Assembly: GCF_005239225.2 (NCBI RefSeq) | Contig: NC_133300.1 | Coordinates: 21,556,244-21,620,243, forward strand | Reading direction: 5' to 3' | Source of the DNA: Populus alba | Taxonomy: Eukaryota > Streptophyta > Magnoliopsida > Malpighiales > Salicaceae | Length of the DNA: 64,000 nucleotides | Shown here: positions 33,031-46,926 of the stretch, piece after piece | Layout of the letters: each line of letters begins with the position of its first letter | How positions within the stretch are numbered: the stretch's first letter is position 1 | Notes under the pieces: generated by a model | The model's database searches: none | What the model was told of the DNA's origin: nothing | Seen by the model: only the letters and a program-made list of their open reading frames with translations | Position numbers and translations under genes: made by a program

Positions 33031-33623
33031 CCAGAGAAGGGACCGGACACAAAGGGGGGGGGGGACGAAAAAAACAGTGGAGAGCACAGGAGGACGAAGA
33101 CGAAAAGAAATTACACAGGGGAACGGGAAAATACAGGAGGAACCGAAAGAGACCTGGAAACGCAAACAGAGGAAAGGAGACCCAGAACAGGAGGGATGGA
33201 AAAACGAACGAAGGCACAGGTCAGAGCAGGCAGAAGACAGACGCAAACGGGGAGGAAAAACTGGTGAAAAACCAGAGGAAGGTGTGACCATTGTCTTAGC
33301 CATCTCCAGCACCGGAGAGAGAGACAGACAGAGACAGAGGAGACCAGTAAAGAGAAGGAATTAAAAACAGAGGAACACGAAAAAAAAAAAAACCAGTAGC
33401 AGTAGGGGACGAAGGAGAAAACCCCAGGAACTAAAGACAGGGGACGAAGGGGGAACAGGGACCGCGAAAAAAAAAAAAAACAGTAAAAAGCAAAAGAAAA
33501 GCAAGAACCAGAGGAGTAAACGAAAAGCAAAAGCAGGGGAGAGTAACGTTGGCCAGCCATCATCTTCGCATCCGGCAGCACCTGGAGTCCTGGACCAGGT
33601 AAGTCTTTCCTTCTCTTCCGCAA

Positions 33624-33657
33624 TATAATTCATTTGACGCTGTTACCTTGAATTATA
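33624..33657 (+). repeat. hairpin of family A copy at 32425
   Basis: TATAATTCA (33624-33632) pairs with TGAATTATA (33649-33657). It lies 20 nt after the CAGGTAAGT motif, as in the other copies. Confidence 0.75.
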
Positions 33658-34519
33658 ATAACTTCCCTACTGTAGCAGGCGAGCGTAGTCCTGTCCATTT
33701 CACCAGGCCGAACAGGTTGGCCTAGCCAAGCTCACATGTGATGTGTTGAACCCAACCTTTAAAAAAAGAGATTGAGTCCGGGCTGGGCTAGGCTTCAGGC
33801 CCATCCGGTCCAATTTGTTTTGGGCTAATAATGTATTTTAAAAAACATATTCTTATATCTTATCCATTTATTTTCAACATCTTTTATTTTGATTTGTAGC
33901 CAAATTGGCCTTTTCAGATATCAGAAAATTTTTTAAAAAATTAAATTATAAACCCTTTTAAAATTATTTGTAGGTACCTTGTATTTTTTTAGGATATTTC
34001 ACTATATATTTGATCCGTAAATTTTTACTCTAAAATATAAATCCGGTATTCAATATATTTTATTTTTATTTTTTAAAAAAAAATTAAAAAATATGTATAC
34101 TTAGTTTTAGATTTATTTTATTGGTTTATTCACTGGCGTCAGAGCCAGGATTACCATGTGTTTTTTTTCTACGTAATATTTACCAACGCCACAGTTAGAA
34201 ATATTTATAGCCGAATATTTACTGGTGCTAGAGTTAAGAATATTATAGGCAAACCAACGAAGATAAAACACATCAAACATTTAGTAATTTAAGGCAAAAC
34301 CAACGATGTAGGCTACCTTAAATAGAATGCTTAAGGGGTAATAATATTTTTTTTTTTGTCTAATCGGTCTTATACTATAGAATCTCAGTTAACCAGTTAG
34401 GATTCTTAATAATTATAATACTAAATGACAACTTCTTAAATAATACTTTCTCATCACAAAATAATATGTCATAAATATGTTCTTTAACATTTGAAAATTT
34501 TTATGAGTCGGGTGTGACA

Positions 34520-36880
<2,361 letters not shown>

Positions 36881-36914
36881 CAAGAACCTTCTCGTAGGAT
36901 AGCAGTCCATGCCT

Positions 36915-39900
36915 TCAAAGAAAGTTGGCCTTAGCTCGATTCAATTCAGCTACAACATTGCTAATGTCCATTCTCTCTTTAGGAAACTTTTCTGAGCAAA
37001 ACACTCCTATCTTGCTGATTGAAATCAAACACTCCACAATTTGATCAGTGCCTTTTCCATGATCAACTTCTGTCAGAAGTTTCGGGTCCGCGACATCAAC
37101 TACACGGTCAGGTAATGCCATTTTAACATAACTGTGAAGTTCTAGTCCATCGTTAAACATGCTATGTGTAGGTCTCTTCCCAGTAATCATCTCCAGCAGT
37201 AGGATGCCATAGCTGTATACATCCCCGAAAACTGACACCCCGCTTCCGATGCCATACTCTGCAGTCAGTTTGTTTGAATGGTTAATTAATCAGAGTTGCT
37301 TATGATCCTGGAGATAAAATGCTAGAGAAAACTTGTAAATAATGGAATATGTATCCCTCTAGAGTTGTATGTTACCGGGAGCTGCATAACCGACGGTGCC
37401 TTTTAATCCAACAGAGCTTTTCTGACTCGAAGATGACTGACAGGATGCTTCAGAAAGGAACTTTAACAATCCAAAGTCCCCAACATGAGCGGTCATATCT
37501 CCATCGAGAAGAACATTACTTGGCTTAAGATCACAATGAACAACAGGCATTTGGCATTGGTTGTGCAAATAGCCGAGCGCATTAGCCACATCAATTGCAA
37601 TGTTTAACCTCTGAATGAGATTAAGATTTCTTGGCCCTTCCACTTCCTGATCCAATGTTTGGTTTGGATGCAACCATTCTTCTAGGCTTCCATTGATCAT
37701 GAACTCATAAACAAGAGCTTTGAAATCATCACCTTGACCATCAACGCCAGCACATGCAAATAATACTTTGACAAGATTCCGGTGCCTGATGTTTAGCAAG
37801 GCTGCACATTCTCTCATGAAGCTTTTGGAAGCTCCTTCGCGTAGCAAGTTGAATACTTTCACAGCAACAATCACTCCATCAAATGCAAGTACTCCTTTAT
37901 ACACAGACCCAAAACTACCAGCACCAACTAAATTGCCCGAAGAGAATCCATTAGTTGCTTGAAGGAGGTCTTTGTAAGCTACTGTTCGGAATGGCATTTC
38001 ACATGACAACTCGTTTTTTGTTTTTCTCAACGATTTTTTCAAGCAGCACAAAAATAAAAAAGATGCGACGAAGGTTAATCCAATAAAGCCACAAGGAATA
38101 GCGACTATCAATGTTAGCTTGGTAGAAAATTTTGACTTGGATCTGCAAGTGGGCAGATTCAACTGAAGTATTCCTCCACAAAGATTCTTGTTCCCTGCAA
38201 TCGAAACCGCACTTGTATTCTCAAAGACACCGTGCATAGGCACCTCACCTTCAAGGTCATTAAATGAGAGATCCAAACTCTGCAACAACTTGAAATCTCC
38301 CAAAAACTTGGGAATTTGGCCAGTCAAGTTGTTGTGAGAGAGATTAAGATCTTGAAGTGCTCTCAAAGATCTCAAAGACTCGGAAATGGGGCCTTGGAAG
38401 AAGTTCCCATCCAAAGACAAATGTTCCAAACTCTCGCAAAGGGCAAGACTAGAGGGAATTTCCCCTGATAGCCTGTTTTTGGAGATGTCCATGTGTCCAA
38501 GAAGCTTTAACTTGCCCACTTCAAAGGGAAGGGAACCAGACAGCTGATTTTCAGACAGGACCAAATGCAATGACAAGGATGAAATGCTAAGGACCTCTTT
38601 TGGTATGGGACCACTGAGATTGTTTTGGGAGAGAGCCAAGAGCAACAAGTTCCTGCAGTTTCCCAGGCTTGCAGGGATGCTTCCCTGTAAACTATTTTGA
38701 TCAAAATTAATTTGCAGCAACGAGGTGATGTTCCCTAAAGAAGAAGGGATGCTCCCGGATAATTTGTTTTCATTAAGATACAATTCAGCTAAATTTTGTA
38801 ATTTACCAATAGAATTTGGTATGCTGCCAGTCAAGTAATTTCTCTCCAAACCCAAAGCTTCCAAGCTTGCTAGATTTTCAATGCCATCAGGAATGCTTCC
38901 TCGGATTTGATTGCTTCCGAATGTCATCTCCTCGAGCTTTGTTGAGAAGTTGCTAATTATATCAGGCAGCACCCCTCCAAAATTGTTATCACCTATATAC
39001 AAAGCTTCCAACTTGCTGCTGTTTGAGAGGTTGTAGAGAAAGGACAAATCATCATCCTCACCATTTCCAAGCCCAATTTCTTCCATTGAAAGAATCCTCA
39101 AGTTAGGCATGCTTGCTAAAGGGGGGACTTTGCCGGTGAATGCATTGCTTGAAAGAAAAATCTCAGTAAATTTTGAAGCATTTAAGAGCGTCGCTGGGAG
39201 TAGTCCACTTAATCGATTGTTGTGAATGCCAAGAAATTCTAGATTTGGAAGAGTTAGGCCAATGTTTGGAGGAAGTGTACCATGAAATTGGTTATAAGGC
39301 AGAGAGAAATGAATGAGAGAAGAAATATTGTATAGGGAGGCAGGGATTGTACCACTCAGATTATTTGAGCCGAGTGAAAAGAAGTTCAATGTTTTCAGTT
39401 TCCCAATACTACTGGGAATACCCCCTTGTAAATTATTAAGTGTTCCATCAATTTCAATGATAGATGAAAGATTTTCGAAAGAGGGGGGTATCTTGCCACC
39501 TAGATTGTTTTTTCTAAAACTAAATACCTGCAGCTTTGATAACGATCCAAGTCCTGCAGGAAGGTTGCCAGTAAGATTGTTTCCCTCTAAATTAAGGCTC
39601 AGGAGGTTCGAGCAATGAGAAATGTTAGCCGGGATTTCACCGGTGAACGAGTTGTTCCCGAGAATCAGTGTCTGTAGCCGAACCAAACGATCTATTTCTT
39701 GGGGGATGGTATTGGTGAAACTGTTGTTTTCCAATCTTAGCAGCCTAAGAAAACTCAAGTTCCCAATGGAGGGAGATAGGCTGCCCACCAGTTGGCTGGA
39801 GTGGAGGTCAAGCTCTATGACTCTTTGATGCCGTCTTCCACATGTTACTCCTGACCACTGGCAGAGGGGCAAGGATTCATTCCACGAGCTTAGTTTTTCA

Positions 39901-40034
39901 GGGGGGTCTGAGATTTGAGCCTTAAAAGCTAGTAGCGAGAGCTTGTCTATCTCGCTTTCTCCTCTAGCTAATGAGATGGAGAAAGAGTGGTGAATTACTT
40001 GCAAGAAAAGAAACCACAAAATGCATGAACTCAT
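36915..40034 (-). CDS. LRR receptor-like serine/threonine kinase, LRR-XII (EFR-like), two exons
   Basis: Exon 1 is 40034-37376 and exon 2 is 37258-36915, separated by a 117-bp GT-AG intron (CCCG|GTAACA ... CTGCAG|AGTATGG); the joined product has about 1000 residues, the usual length. ATG at 40034 begins a signal peptide (1-25). Then come an LRR N-terminal cap (SWNESLPLCQWSGVTC), about 21 leucine-rich repeats (about 70-610), a transmembrane helix (about 638-660) and a kinase domain: GAGSFGSVYKG (about 703), AVKVF (about 724), HCDLKPSN (about 831, non-RD), DFGLL, and across the intron APEYG and DVYSYGILLLEM. LRR-XII non-RD kinases are plasma-membrane immune receptors; EFR and FLS2 bind bacterial peptides, but the ligand here is unknown. 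The intron inside the APE motif is typical. No disabling mutation is visible, and a truncated second copy lies at 41843-42638. Confidence 0.93.
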
Positions 40035-40891
40035 GCTTGAAAGCTTCAGTTTGAATGGGGTCCTAGAGGTTTAAGTTGAGATGAAAGGGCTTGCTGTGAT
40101 GCTCTGTGGATCAAACATTAAATAGGAAAGTAAGGCATATTCCTTACATCCTTAAGATGCTTTCAGACTCAGTGAGAAACTTTTTCAGATTCATCAACCA
40201 ACATTTGATCCCCACATTGGTTTTAAGTCAACCAAGGTTTTATAGGTTTAAGAAAATTAGTGTTCATGAGTTTCCATTTTCACAACCCCGTGATATCGAA
40301 TAGGGTACATTTTTCAAAGTCGATAAGGTTCCTTGTTGTTTTTTTCTTATGTTACATCAACCACTTGTATATATGCAACAGGTAAGCAAAATTTGTATTG
40401 TATTTTTTAATTTATTTAAATTATATAAAATTTTTTATTTAAACTATATATTTTTAAAATATTTAAGTTTCTATTATTTATTTCACTTTTATTTTAATTA
40501 TGATATATTATTATTTACTTCTTGATTAAAATTATCAATATATAATTAATTAAAATATTTTACTTATAATTTTATGATTTTATAATTTAAATTTATGATA
40601 TGAGTTTATATTATATATCTTATAAAAAAAAGTGTATTTCACATCCTTGTTCTGGAATATTATCCTTTTAATGTATCAAATTTCCAACACTTAAGTTACA
40701 TCAACCACTTGCATATATGCATGCAATATTCAAAGTTGTCTGCGCCGATGAATATTTAGTCTCGTTCGAAGAATGACAATGGAGGGGACTAATTGTACTG
40801 GTTCATGAGCAAACATTTAGTGGAAAAGTAAGTTCGACCCCGCAATTTATAAGATTAAATATAAATATCTAGGATATTAATTGAAATATGT

Positions 40892-40935
<44 letters not shown>

Positions 40936-41307
40936 TTTTTCATGTATCATCAGACTTGGTTTGATTTTATTTACTTTTCTTATTAACTAGTATTAGCTAG
41001 GTTTTTAATTTTAATTTTATATTTATGTAATATTTTTAATCTTAATTATAGTTGGAGGATTTTTTTTATTATTATTTTGTAAATGTTAAGGGCTTTTGAT
41101 AAGAGAATTATATTTTTAGCTAAAGAGATGTTCGAATCTAAAATTTCTTGAAAAGAAGGAAGATACTGATGTTATTTGAACTACTTGATTTGAGATGAGA
41201 GGTTGTCATAGAAAACTTAGGCTATATTAGATGAGGCTATTTGAATGATTTTATATAAATTCTAAAACTTCTGCTTTGAAAAGGCAACTTGTACAGACTC
41301 TATGAAC
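40035..41307. other. upstream region of the receptor kinase
   Basis: Contains blocks repeated elsewhere in the window: TTACATCAACCACTTG near 40353 and 40695, GTTCATGAGTTTCC near 40260 and a GTAAGTTCGACCCCGC block near 40828. A TA run lies at 40896-40932. No gene is supported. Confidence 0.5.
40896..40932. repeat. TA microsatellite
   Basis: Uninterrupted TA run. Confidence 0.95.
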
Positions 41308-41796
41308 TGTAGGGAATTCTGACCGGTGATGTACTGAAATTTGCTTATAGAAGGCTAAGCACACTGACACAATATTTAACATGGTTCGGCAAACCGCCTA
41401 CATCCACGGGAGAAGCCATTTAATTATATAGGGAGAGAACATAATTTACAACAATAGAGGAGGAGGAATTATTCCCTCTTTAGCAACTCTCAACCTCACT
41501 CTATTTCTCTCTTCTTAGTGCTGCAATGGTAGCCCACTCTCTCCTATATTTCTCACATCTTTGGCTCTAATATCTCTCACTCAACTCTCTCATTTTGCTC
41601 TCTAATATATGCCTCTATTTATAGACATCCATGATAGCTTCTTTTGATCTTTTATCAACAATGGTGGCTGTCAAATTTTGACATTAGTCAATGGTTGGTG
41701 GCTGCCATCAACAAGCCACCATTGTAACCTCCATCTTTGATAATAACAGTCATCTTCTTTGACAATGACAGCCACATAATTGGCAAAATTCCAACA
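41308..41796 (-). mobile_element. family B solo LTR
   Basis: Plus strand starts TGTAGGGAATTCTGACCGG and ends AATTCCAACA, the reverse of the LTRs at 46486-46909 and 54951-55403. A perfect 5-bp target duplication, tgaac, flanks it (41303-41307 and 41797-41801). No internal region adjoins, so it is a solo LTR. Confidence 0.9.
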
Positions 41797-41842
41797 TGAA
41801 CTCATATTCAATCGGGGATTAAGATTTTCATATATACATATC

Positions 41843-42638
41843 CAAAGTCCCCAACATGAGCAGTCATATCTCCATCGAGGAGAACATTACTTGGCTTAAG
41901 ATCACAATGAACAATAGGCATTTTGCATTGGTTGTGCAAATAGTCGAGCGCAATAGCCACATCAATTGCTATGTTTAACCTCTGAATGAGATTAAGTTTC
42001 TTGGCCCGTCCACTTCCTGCTCCAATGTTTGGTTTGGATGCAACCATTCTTCTAGGCTTCCATTGATCATGAACTCATAAACAAGAGCTTTGAAATCATC
42101 ACCTTGAACATCAACGCCAGCACATGCAAATAATACTTTGACAAGATTCCGGTGCCTGATGTTTAGCAAGGCTGCACATTCTCTCAGGAAACTTTTGGAA
42201 GCTCCTTCGCGTAGAAAGTTGAGTACTTTCACAGCAACAATCACTCCATCAAATGCAAGTACTCCTTTATACACAGACCCAAAACTACCAGCACCAACTA
42301 AATTGCCCGAAGAGAATCCATTAGTTGCTTGAAGGAGGTCTTTGTAAGCTACTGTTCGGAACGGCAGTTCACATGACAACTCGTTTTTTGTTTTTCCCAA
42401 CGATTTTTTCAAGCAGCACAAAAAAAAAAATATGCGACGAAGATTAATCCAATAAAGCCACAAGGAATAGCGACTATCAATGCCAGCTTTGTTGACTTGG
42501 ATCTGCAAGTGGGCAGATTCAACTGAAGTATTCCTCCACAAAGATTCTTCTTCCCTGCAATTGAAACCGCACTTGTATTCTCAAAGACACCGTGCATAGG
42601 CACCTCACCTTCAAGGTCATTAAATGAGAGATCCAAAC
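41843..42638 (-). pseudogene. truncated second copy of the LRR receptor kinase
   Basis: Very similar to 37470-38290 of the intact gene. It covers the last LRR part (SLDLSFNDLEGEVP), the transmembrane region and the kinase from GAGSFGSVYKG to HCDLKPSN and DFG. Frameshifts lie at the A-run near 42420 (end of the transmembrane segment) and near 41990 (after GPRNL). The left end breaks at TCCAAAGTCC, shortly after DFG, so the kinase C-lobe and second exon are missing. The right end is cut at a family A LTR (42639), and most LRRs are absent. It cannot encode a working receptor. Confidence 0.93.
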
Positions 42639-43172
42639 TGTCGCACCCCAAAAACAATCCAATTGCGGGTTTGACTGGCGAATTTTTTTTATTTTGGTTC
42701 TTTGGAGTCGCCACCTAGTATTTTGGTCACTAGGAACCCTAACTGGTCTCAGAGATCAGGTACGGAGACTGGTTGCGTAAAGGGAAGGTATTAGCACCCC
42801 AAATACGCCCTACCTAAGGTAAGCTGCATTGTTTTATTGTCTGATAAAACTAAAGTGTTATTGTACTTCTAGTCGTTGGTCTGTCTATGGTTCAAGAAAA
42901 AAAATCCTCCTCGGTAAGAAGGTCTTTTATCTTATTGGATAAAATCCTAACCGTTCTAACGTCTATACCAAACTTTATTAATAATATTTAGGAATACGTT
43001 TTACGTATAAATTCGTAATCCCAAATACTAAAAGAAAACAAAAAGATTTTTTTAGAATTTTTGAAATATTGGCCTAGTTCTCATGACTTGAATAAACTGG
43101 TTATTAAAGCCAAAATGCATGTTAATATATATATTGTTTTGAAAATTTTCTTTGTTGTGTGAAAATATGATG

Positions 43173-43178
<6 letters not shown>

Positions 43179-43233
<55 letters not shown>
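43179..43233. repeat. TA microsatellite in family A LTR
   Basis: Uninterrupted TA run of about 55 bp. Confidence 0.95.
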
Positions 43234-43237
<4 letters not shown>

Positions 43238-43759
43238 GAGACTAGGCCGTATTTTAAAACAAAAACAATTTTTTTTTGGAAAATATTATTTTTTTATGCT
43301 TTGACAAAAATTGGATATTTTAATACTGGGTTTGTATCCTTACGGTATAAAAATACAACCCAATATTAATCCACCTTAATAAAAAAATGCAGGAAAAATC
43401 AATAATATTTTTAAGGACTTTTGGAATTTTTTTTTTTAAAAGCAAAAAAACATTTTTATTTTTGAAAATCTTTGATGTTTTGACGAAAACCGGGTATTTT
43501 AATACTAGATTTGTATCTTTACAGTATAAAAATACAAACCGATATTGACCAAAATACAGTAATAAAATTACAGTAAAATCATAAATTCTTTGAAATAATT
43601 TTTGAAGAAATTTTTTTTTTTAGAGCTGGACCCAGCTGGGCCCACGTGGCTGTGCTGAACCCAGCAAGCCTTCCCAAGTGGCGAATTATATTTCACGCAA
43701 ACAGTGAAATAACATTTCACTGTTCACGTGAATTATATTGGGAGTGAACAGTGAAATAG

Positions 43760-43805
43760 CATTTCACTGTTCAAGTGAATTATATTTCACTTGAACAGTG
43801 AAATG
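43760..43805 (-). repeat. palindrome of family A copy at 42639
   Basis: A 46-nt near-perfect palindrome (20-bp arms, mismatched only at the centre), with further copies of the TTTCACTGTTCA half-site just upstream (43690-43760). Confidence 0.92.
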
Positions 43806-44433
43806 CAAGGAAATGGTGCACAGCGACGAGAAGGGGGACAAACCTGGTGGCGGAAACGATGTTGAAGACGATGGCGAACACTCCCAGTGATGTTGGTGGC
43901 GGAGGAGAGGAAGCCAATGACGGCTCACGGTGGTTCTGAGGGTGGCAGTGGTTGGGAAGCTCGATGACAGCAGCTGTTTTCTCTTCTTCTTCCCTTTTGC
44001 AGAGGCGTTGCTTCTTCTCTTGGTTTCCTTCAGTCAGCAATGTTCTTCCCTCTCTATGGCAGCTTTTTGGAGGCGCTGGTAGTGGTGGCAGGGGAGTGAC
44101 TTGCACGGTGGTCGGTGACTGTGGAGTGCGGTGTTCAGCCTTTCTTCCTTTTCTTCTCTGCGTTCCTCTTCAGCTCTGTTCTCCCCTGCTTCCCTTTCTC
44201 CTTTTGCTCCCAACTGTGCCGTTGTCGACTATGAAGATAGTGGTAGCTGGCGGTGATGGCTTGGTTCTTCTTCTTCTCGCAGCAGAGGCGCGGGTTGCTG
44301 CCTTTTCTTCAATGGTGCTGCTACGTTTGAAACTTCCCTCTCCTTTCAGTTTAAAAAATAACTCTCTCCCTCCTCCTCCGTTCGTTATTTCTCCTCCCTC
44401 TATCCTCGGGTCCCTCTCTCTTCGGCCTCTCTC

Positions 44434-44442
44434 TATTTATAA
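44434..44442 (-). promoter_or_regulatory. TATA box of family A copy at 42639
   Basis: Minus strand TTATAAATAG upstream of a GA-rich leader. Confidence 0.55.
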
Positions 44443-45355
44443 GGAAAAAAGGAACCGGCGTGCCTTTTGTTAGTGCGCCTTCAATCACGCAACGGCTGGT
44501 CGGCCATTGATGCTTTCGGTGGTGGTGGTGGGGGTGAGGAGAGAGAGGCGGGAAGTTTTGAAAAAAAACAAAAATGGTTTTCGTCCCTGTTTCTGTTTAT
44601 TCGGGGGGAAGGGGGAAGATGAACAGTGTCGTTCAAAACGACACCGTTCTGATCTTCCCTTTTTTTATATATATATATGCAACGGCGTCGTTTTGGATAA
44701 AACGCGCCGTTTCATTTAAATGGGTCAAACTTCAAATCAGTCCTCCAAATTCGGTCCCCGCCCCTCTTGTTGTCCGCCTTTTTCACTTTGGTCCTTGGCC
44801 TCTGATTTATGCAATTGAGCCCCTAATTGATCAATAAACTTCCAATTTCTTCAATTAAGCCCCTGAAACAATTCCAAACAGCCCCCTCTATCTTTGCGCC
44901 TTATCCAAATTGGTCCCTGGTTTCGGATTTTCACAATTAAGTCCCTAATTGGCCATTAAACTTCAATATTTATGCAATTAAGCCCCTGATTTGACCCAAT
45001 AAATTCCTAAAAAATATATTTTGGCCCTAGAACTTAAATTTCTTCTAATTAAAGCCCAAATTGACTTAAAAATCAATTTTTCTTTCACTCAAATCCTCGA
45101 TAAATTCCATTAAAAATCCAATTAAGTCCATAAACCTCCAAATTTGGACTTTTCTCCTCAAAAATCAATTTTTCTTATCCGACAGGGCTCTCATCATTCA
45201 AGAATATATTATCAAAAATTCAATCCTTGTATTTTTAAAATTTCTTGACCAATTTTCTGACTGTTTTCTGAGCACTTCTGCCTGCTGTTATTTTTTCTAA
45301 CCTCTTTTGGCTATTTATTTTATTTTTCATGGGGACCCAAAAATGGGTTACAACA

Positions 45356-45745
45356 CAAACTATGCAACTTTAATATTTATACAATTAAGTTGATTTTATC
45401 AAATTAACTTTTATAAATTATAATTTAACCTTTAAACTTTAATTTTTTTCAATTAAAGTTTAAATTGCCTTAAAAATTATTTTTTCTTACAATTAAACCC
45501 TCCATAAATTCAATGAAACCTTCAAAAAAAATCTAATTGAGTCTTTAAATATCCAATTTTAAATTTTTCTTTCTCAAATTGAATTTTCTTTATTTATAGA
45601 GCTTTCATCAATTGAAAATATACAGGTAAATTTCCATCTTTATATATTATTTTATCTTAACCAATCTTTGATTATTTTTTGAGCGTTCCAATATACTTTT
45701 TTCACTGATATATTTTTTTGGTTTTGTTACAATAATTTTTATTTT
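45356..45745 (-). mobile_element. U3 remnant of an older family A-like LTR
   Basis: AATATTTATACAATTAAG, CAATTAAAGTTTAAATTG and CCAATCTTTGATTATTTTTTG match the reversed U3 of family A with many changes. The younger LTR at 42639 inserted at its left edge. Confidence 0.55.
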
Positions 45746-46485
45746 TTTGTATTTTATCTTTTTCTCTCCCTCTTTTTATGTGGGGGAGGTAAAAACAAGG
45801 ATATTAATAACCAACCATGCATTGAAGTATATGGACTTCTCAAAAAAATAAAAGTAAAAAACCCTTATAAATACACAATTAGCTAGCTTTTTTTTTCTTT
45901 TAGATAAGAGAAGAAACTTTATTAATAGCATAACATTGGCAAATCAAAGCAAGGTGAATAATTAAAGGGAAAAATGCCAAAAAGCATGGGAAAAGAAAAC
46001 ATGGCAATAGCTAGTACGTAACCTAAACCAGCGAAGGACACAAATAATTACCATGGATAAATTAAGTAGCTATGCCTTCAAACTAATAGAAGGATAAACG
46101 ATTACTCATTCATCATACGATTAGGTCAAACCATCTCTCCTAACTCCTCCCCCCATCAAACTTTGTTGCTGCAGCTGGTTCACCGACTTTGCACTTACCA
46201 TCTTTGGGGTCATATTTGCATGGAGCCTTAAGAGCCCTGGGAGTATTCTTGTCAAGTGTAATTGTAACAGCTAGGTTAGAACTGAGATTTTTAAGGAATC
46301 AAATGTATGTCTTGGTATGTGTAGAGAGCGAGGTAGTCTACGAGATGGGTGATTGTAGAGACGGAGAGGGTTAGCTAGCTGATATATGAGACACGATATG
46401 TTGAATTGGAAAAAGTATTCAACATTTAAATTCATTTCAAAAACTTTTCCAAGATGTTGATTGGAAAAGTATACTTACAGCATTT
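45746..46485 (-). pseudogene. 3' end of an unrecognised minus-strand gene, cut by family B element
   Basis: At 46273-46140 the minus strand reads, after an AG, VTITLDKNTPRALKAP and CKYDPKDGKCKVGEPAAA, then stops at TAG (46140-46142). Downstream lies an AATAAAG polyadenylation-like motif (about 45920). This looks like a last exon and 3' UTR. Upstream exons are not found; the family B element begins at 46486. I do not recognise the family. Confidence 0.35.
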
Positions 46486-46909
46486 TGTTAGGTTTGTTGC
46501 CATTGCATGTGCAGCAAATGGATGGCACCAACCATTAATTTTGGTGGCCACCATTGTTGAAGAAGAGATGGAGTTGGCAGCCACCTTTGTTGAAGAAAAG
46601 TTGGAGATGTGGCACCATCCTTGCTTATAAATAGGCACCAAGAAAGAGAGCAAAATGTGAGTGTAGAGAGCATGTGAAGAGAATAGAGAGAAAGAAAGAG
46701 CTGCAATGGCAGCAATGAGAGCTGGGAGTAGAGTAGAGTGAAGTGATCCTCCTCCTCCATGGATTTGTTTTGTAATTCTTTCTCTATCTCTAATAATATT
46801 AACCTCTCCCGTGGATGTAGGCGATTTTCCGAACCACGTTAAATATTGTGTCAGTGTGCTTATCCTCCTATAAGCAATTATCAGTACATCACCGGTCGGA
46901 TTCCCAACA
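46486..46909 (+). mobile_element. 5' LTR of the family B element
   Basis: Starts TGTTAGGTTTGTTGCCATTG and ends CGGATTCCCAACA. It is 424 bp and has a TTATAAATAG TATA-like motif near 46625. It lacks a GCAGCCATTGCAGCAGTTGC segment present in the 3' LTR. Confidence 0.9.
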
Positions 46910-46910
46910 A

Positions 46911-46926
46911 TTAGTATCAGAGCATA
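46911..46926 (+). other. primer binding site, initiator tRNA-Met type
   Basis: TTAGTATCAGAGC directly after the 5' LTR resembles TGGTATCAGAGC, the usual complement of the initiator tRNA-Met 3' end. Confidence 0.75.

Larger units (their letters stand above)
32425..34519 (+). mobile_element. family A solo LTR, copy with TSD actga/actaa
   Basis: It starts TGTCATAACCCAATTA and ends CGGGTGTGACA. The flanking 5-mers are actga (32420-32424) and actaa (34520-34524), one transition apart, consistent with an aged target duplication. Internal order: U3 with CTTAATTG repeats, TATA, GA-rich leader, splice-donor-like CAGGTAAGT (33596-33604), hairpin, GGGCC tract. The many frames on both strands at 32780-33633 come from the leader's bias and carry no domain. 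Confidence 0.85.
42639..45355 (-). mobile_element. family A solo LTR, TSD caaac
   Basis: Plus strand starts TGTCGCACCCC and ends GGGTTACAACA. A perfect 5-bp target duplication, caaac, flanks it (42634-42638 and 45356-45360). It contains, in minus-strand order, U3 repeats, the ACGGCGTCG-type inverted repeat (44678-44722), TATA, leader, a donor-like motif (CCAGGTTTGT), a 46-nt palindrome, a GGGCC tract and two AATACTGGGTTTGTATC-type repeats. Frames at 43780-44837 lack domains. Confidence 0.9.

Noticed and set aside
32780..33633. Cluster of overlapping frames on both strands
   Set aside because: Leader region of the family A copy at 32425; Arg/Glu-rich on one strand and Phe/Ser/Leu-rich on the other, as expected from a GA-rich tract.
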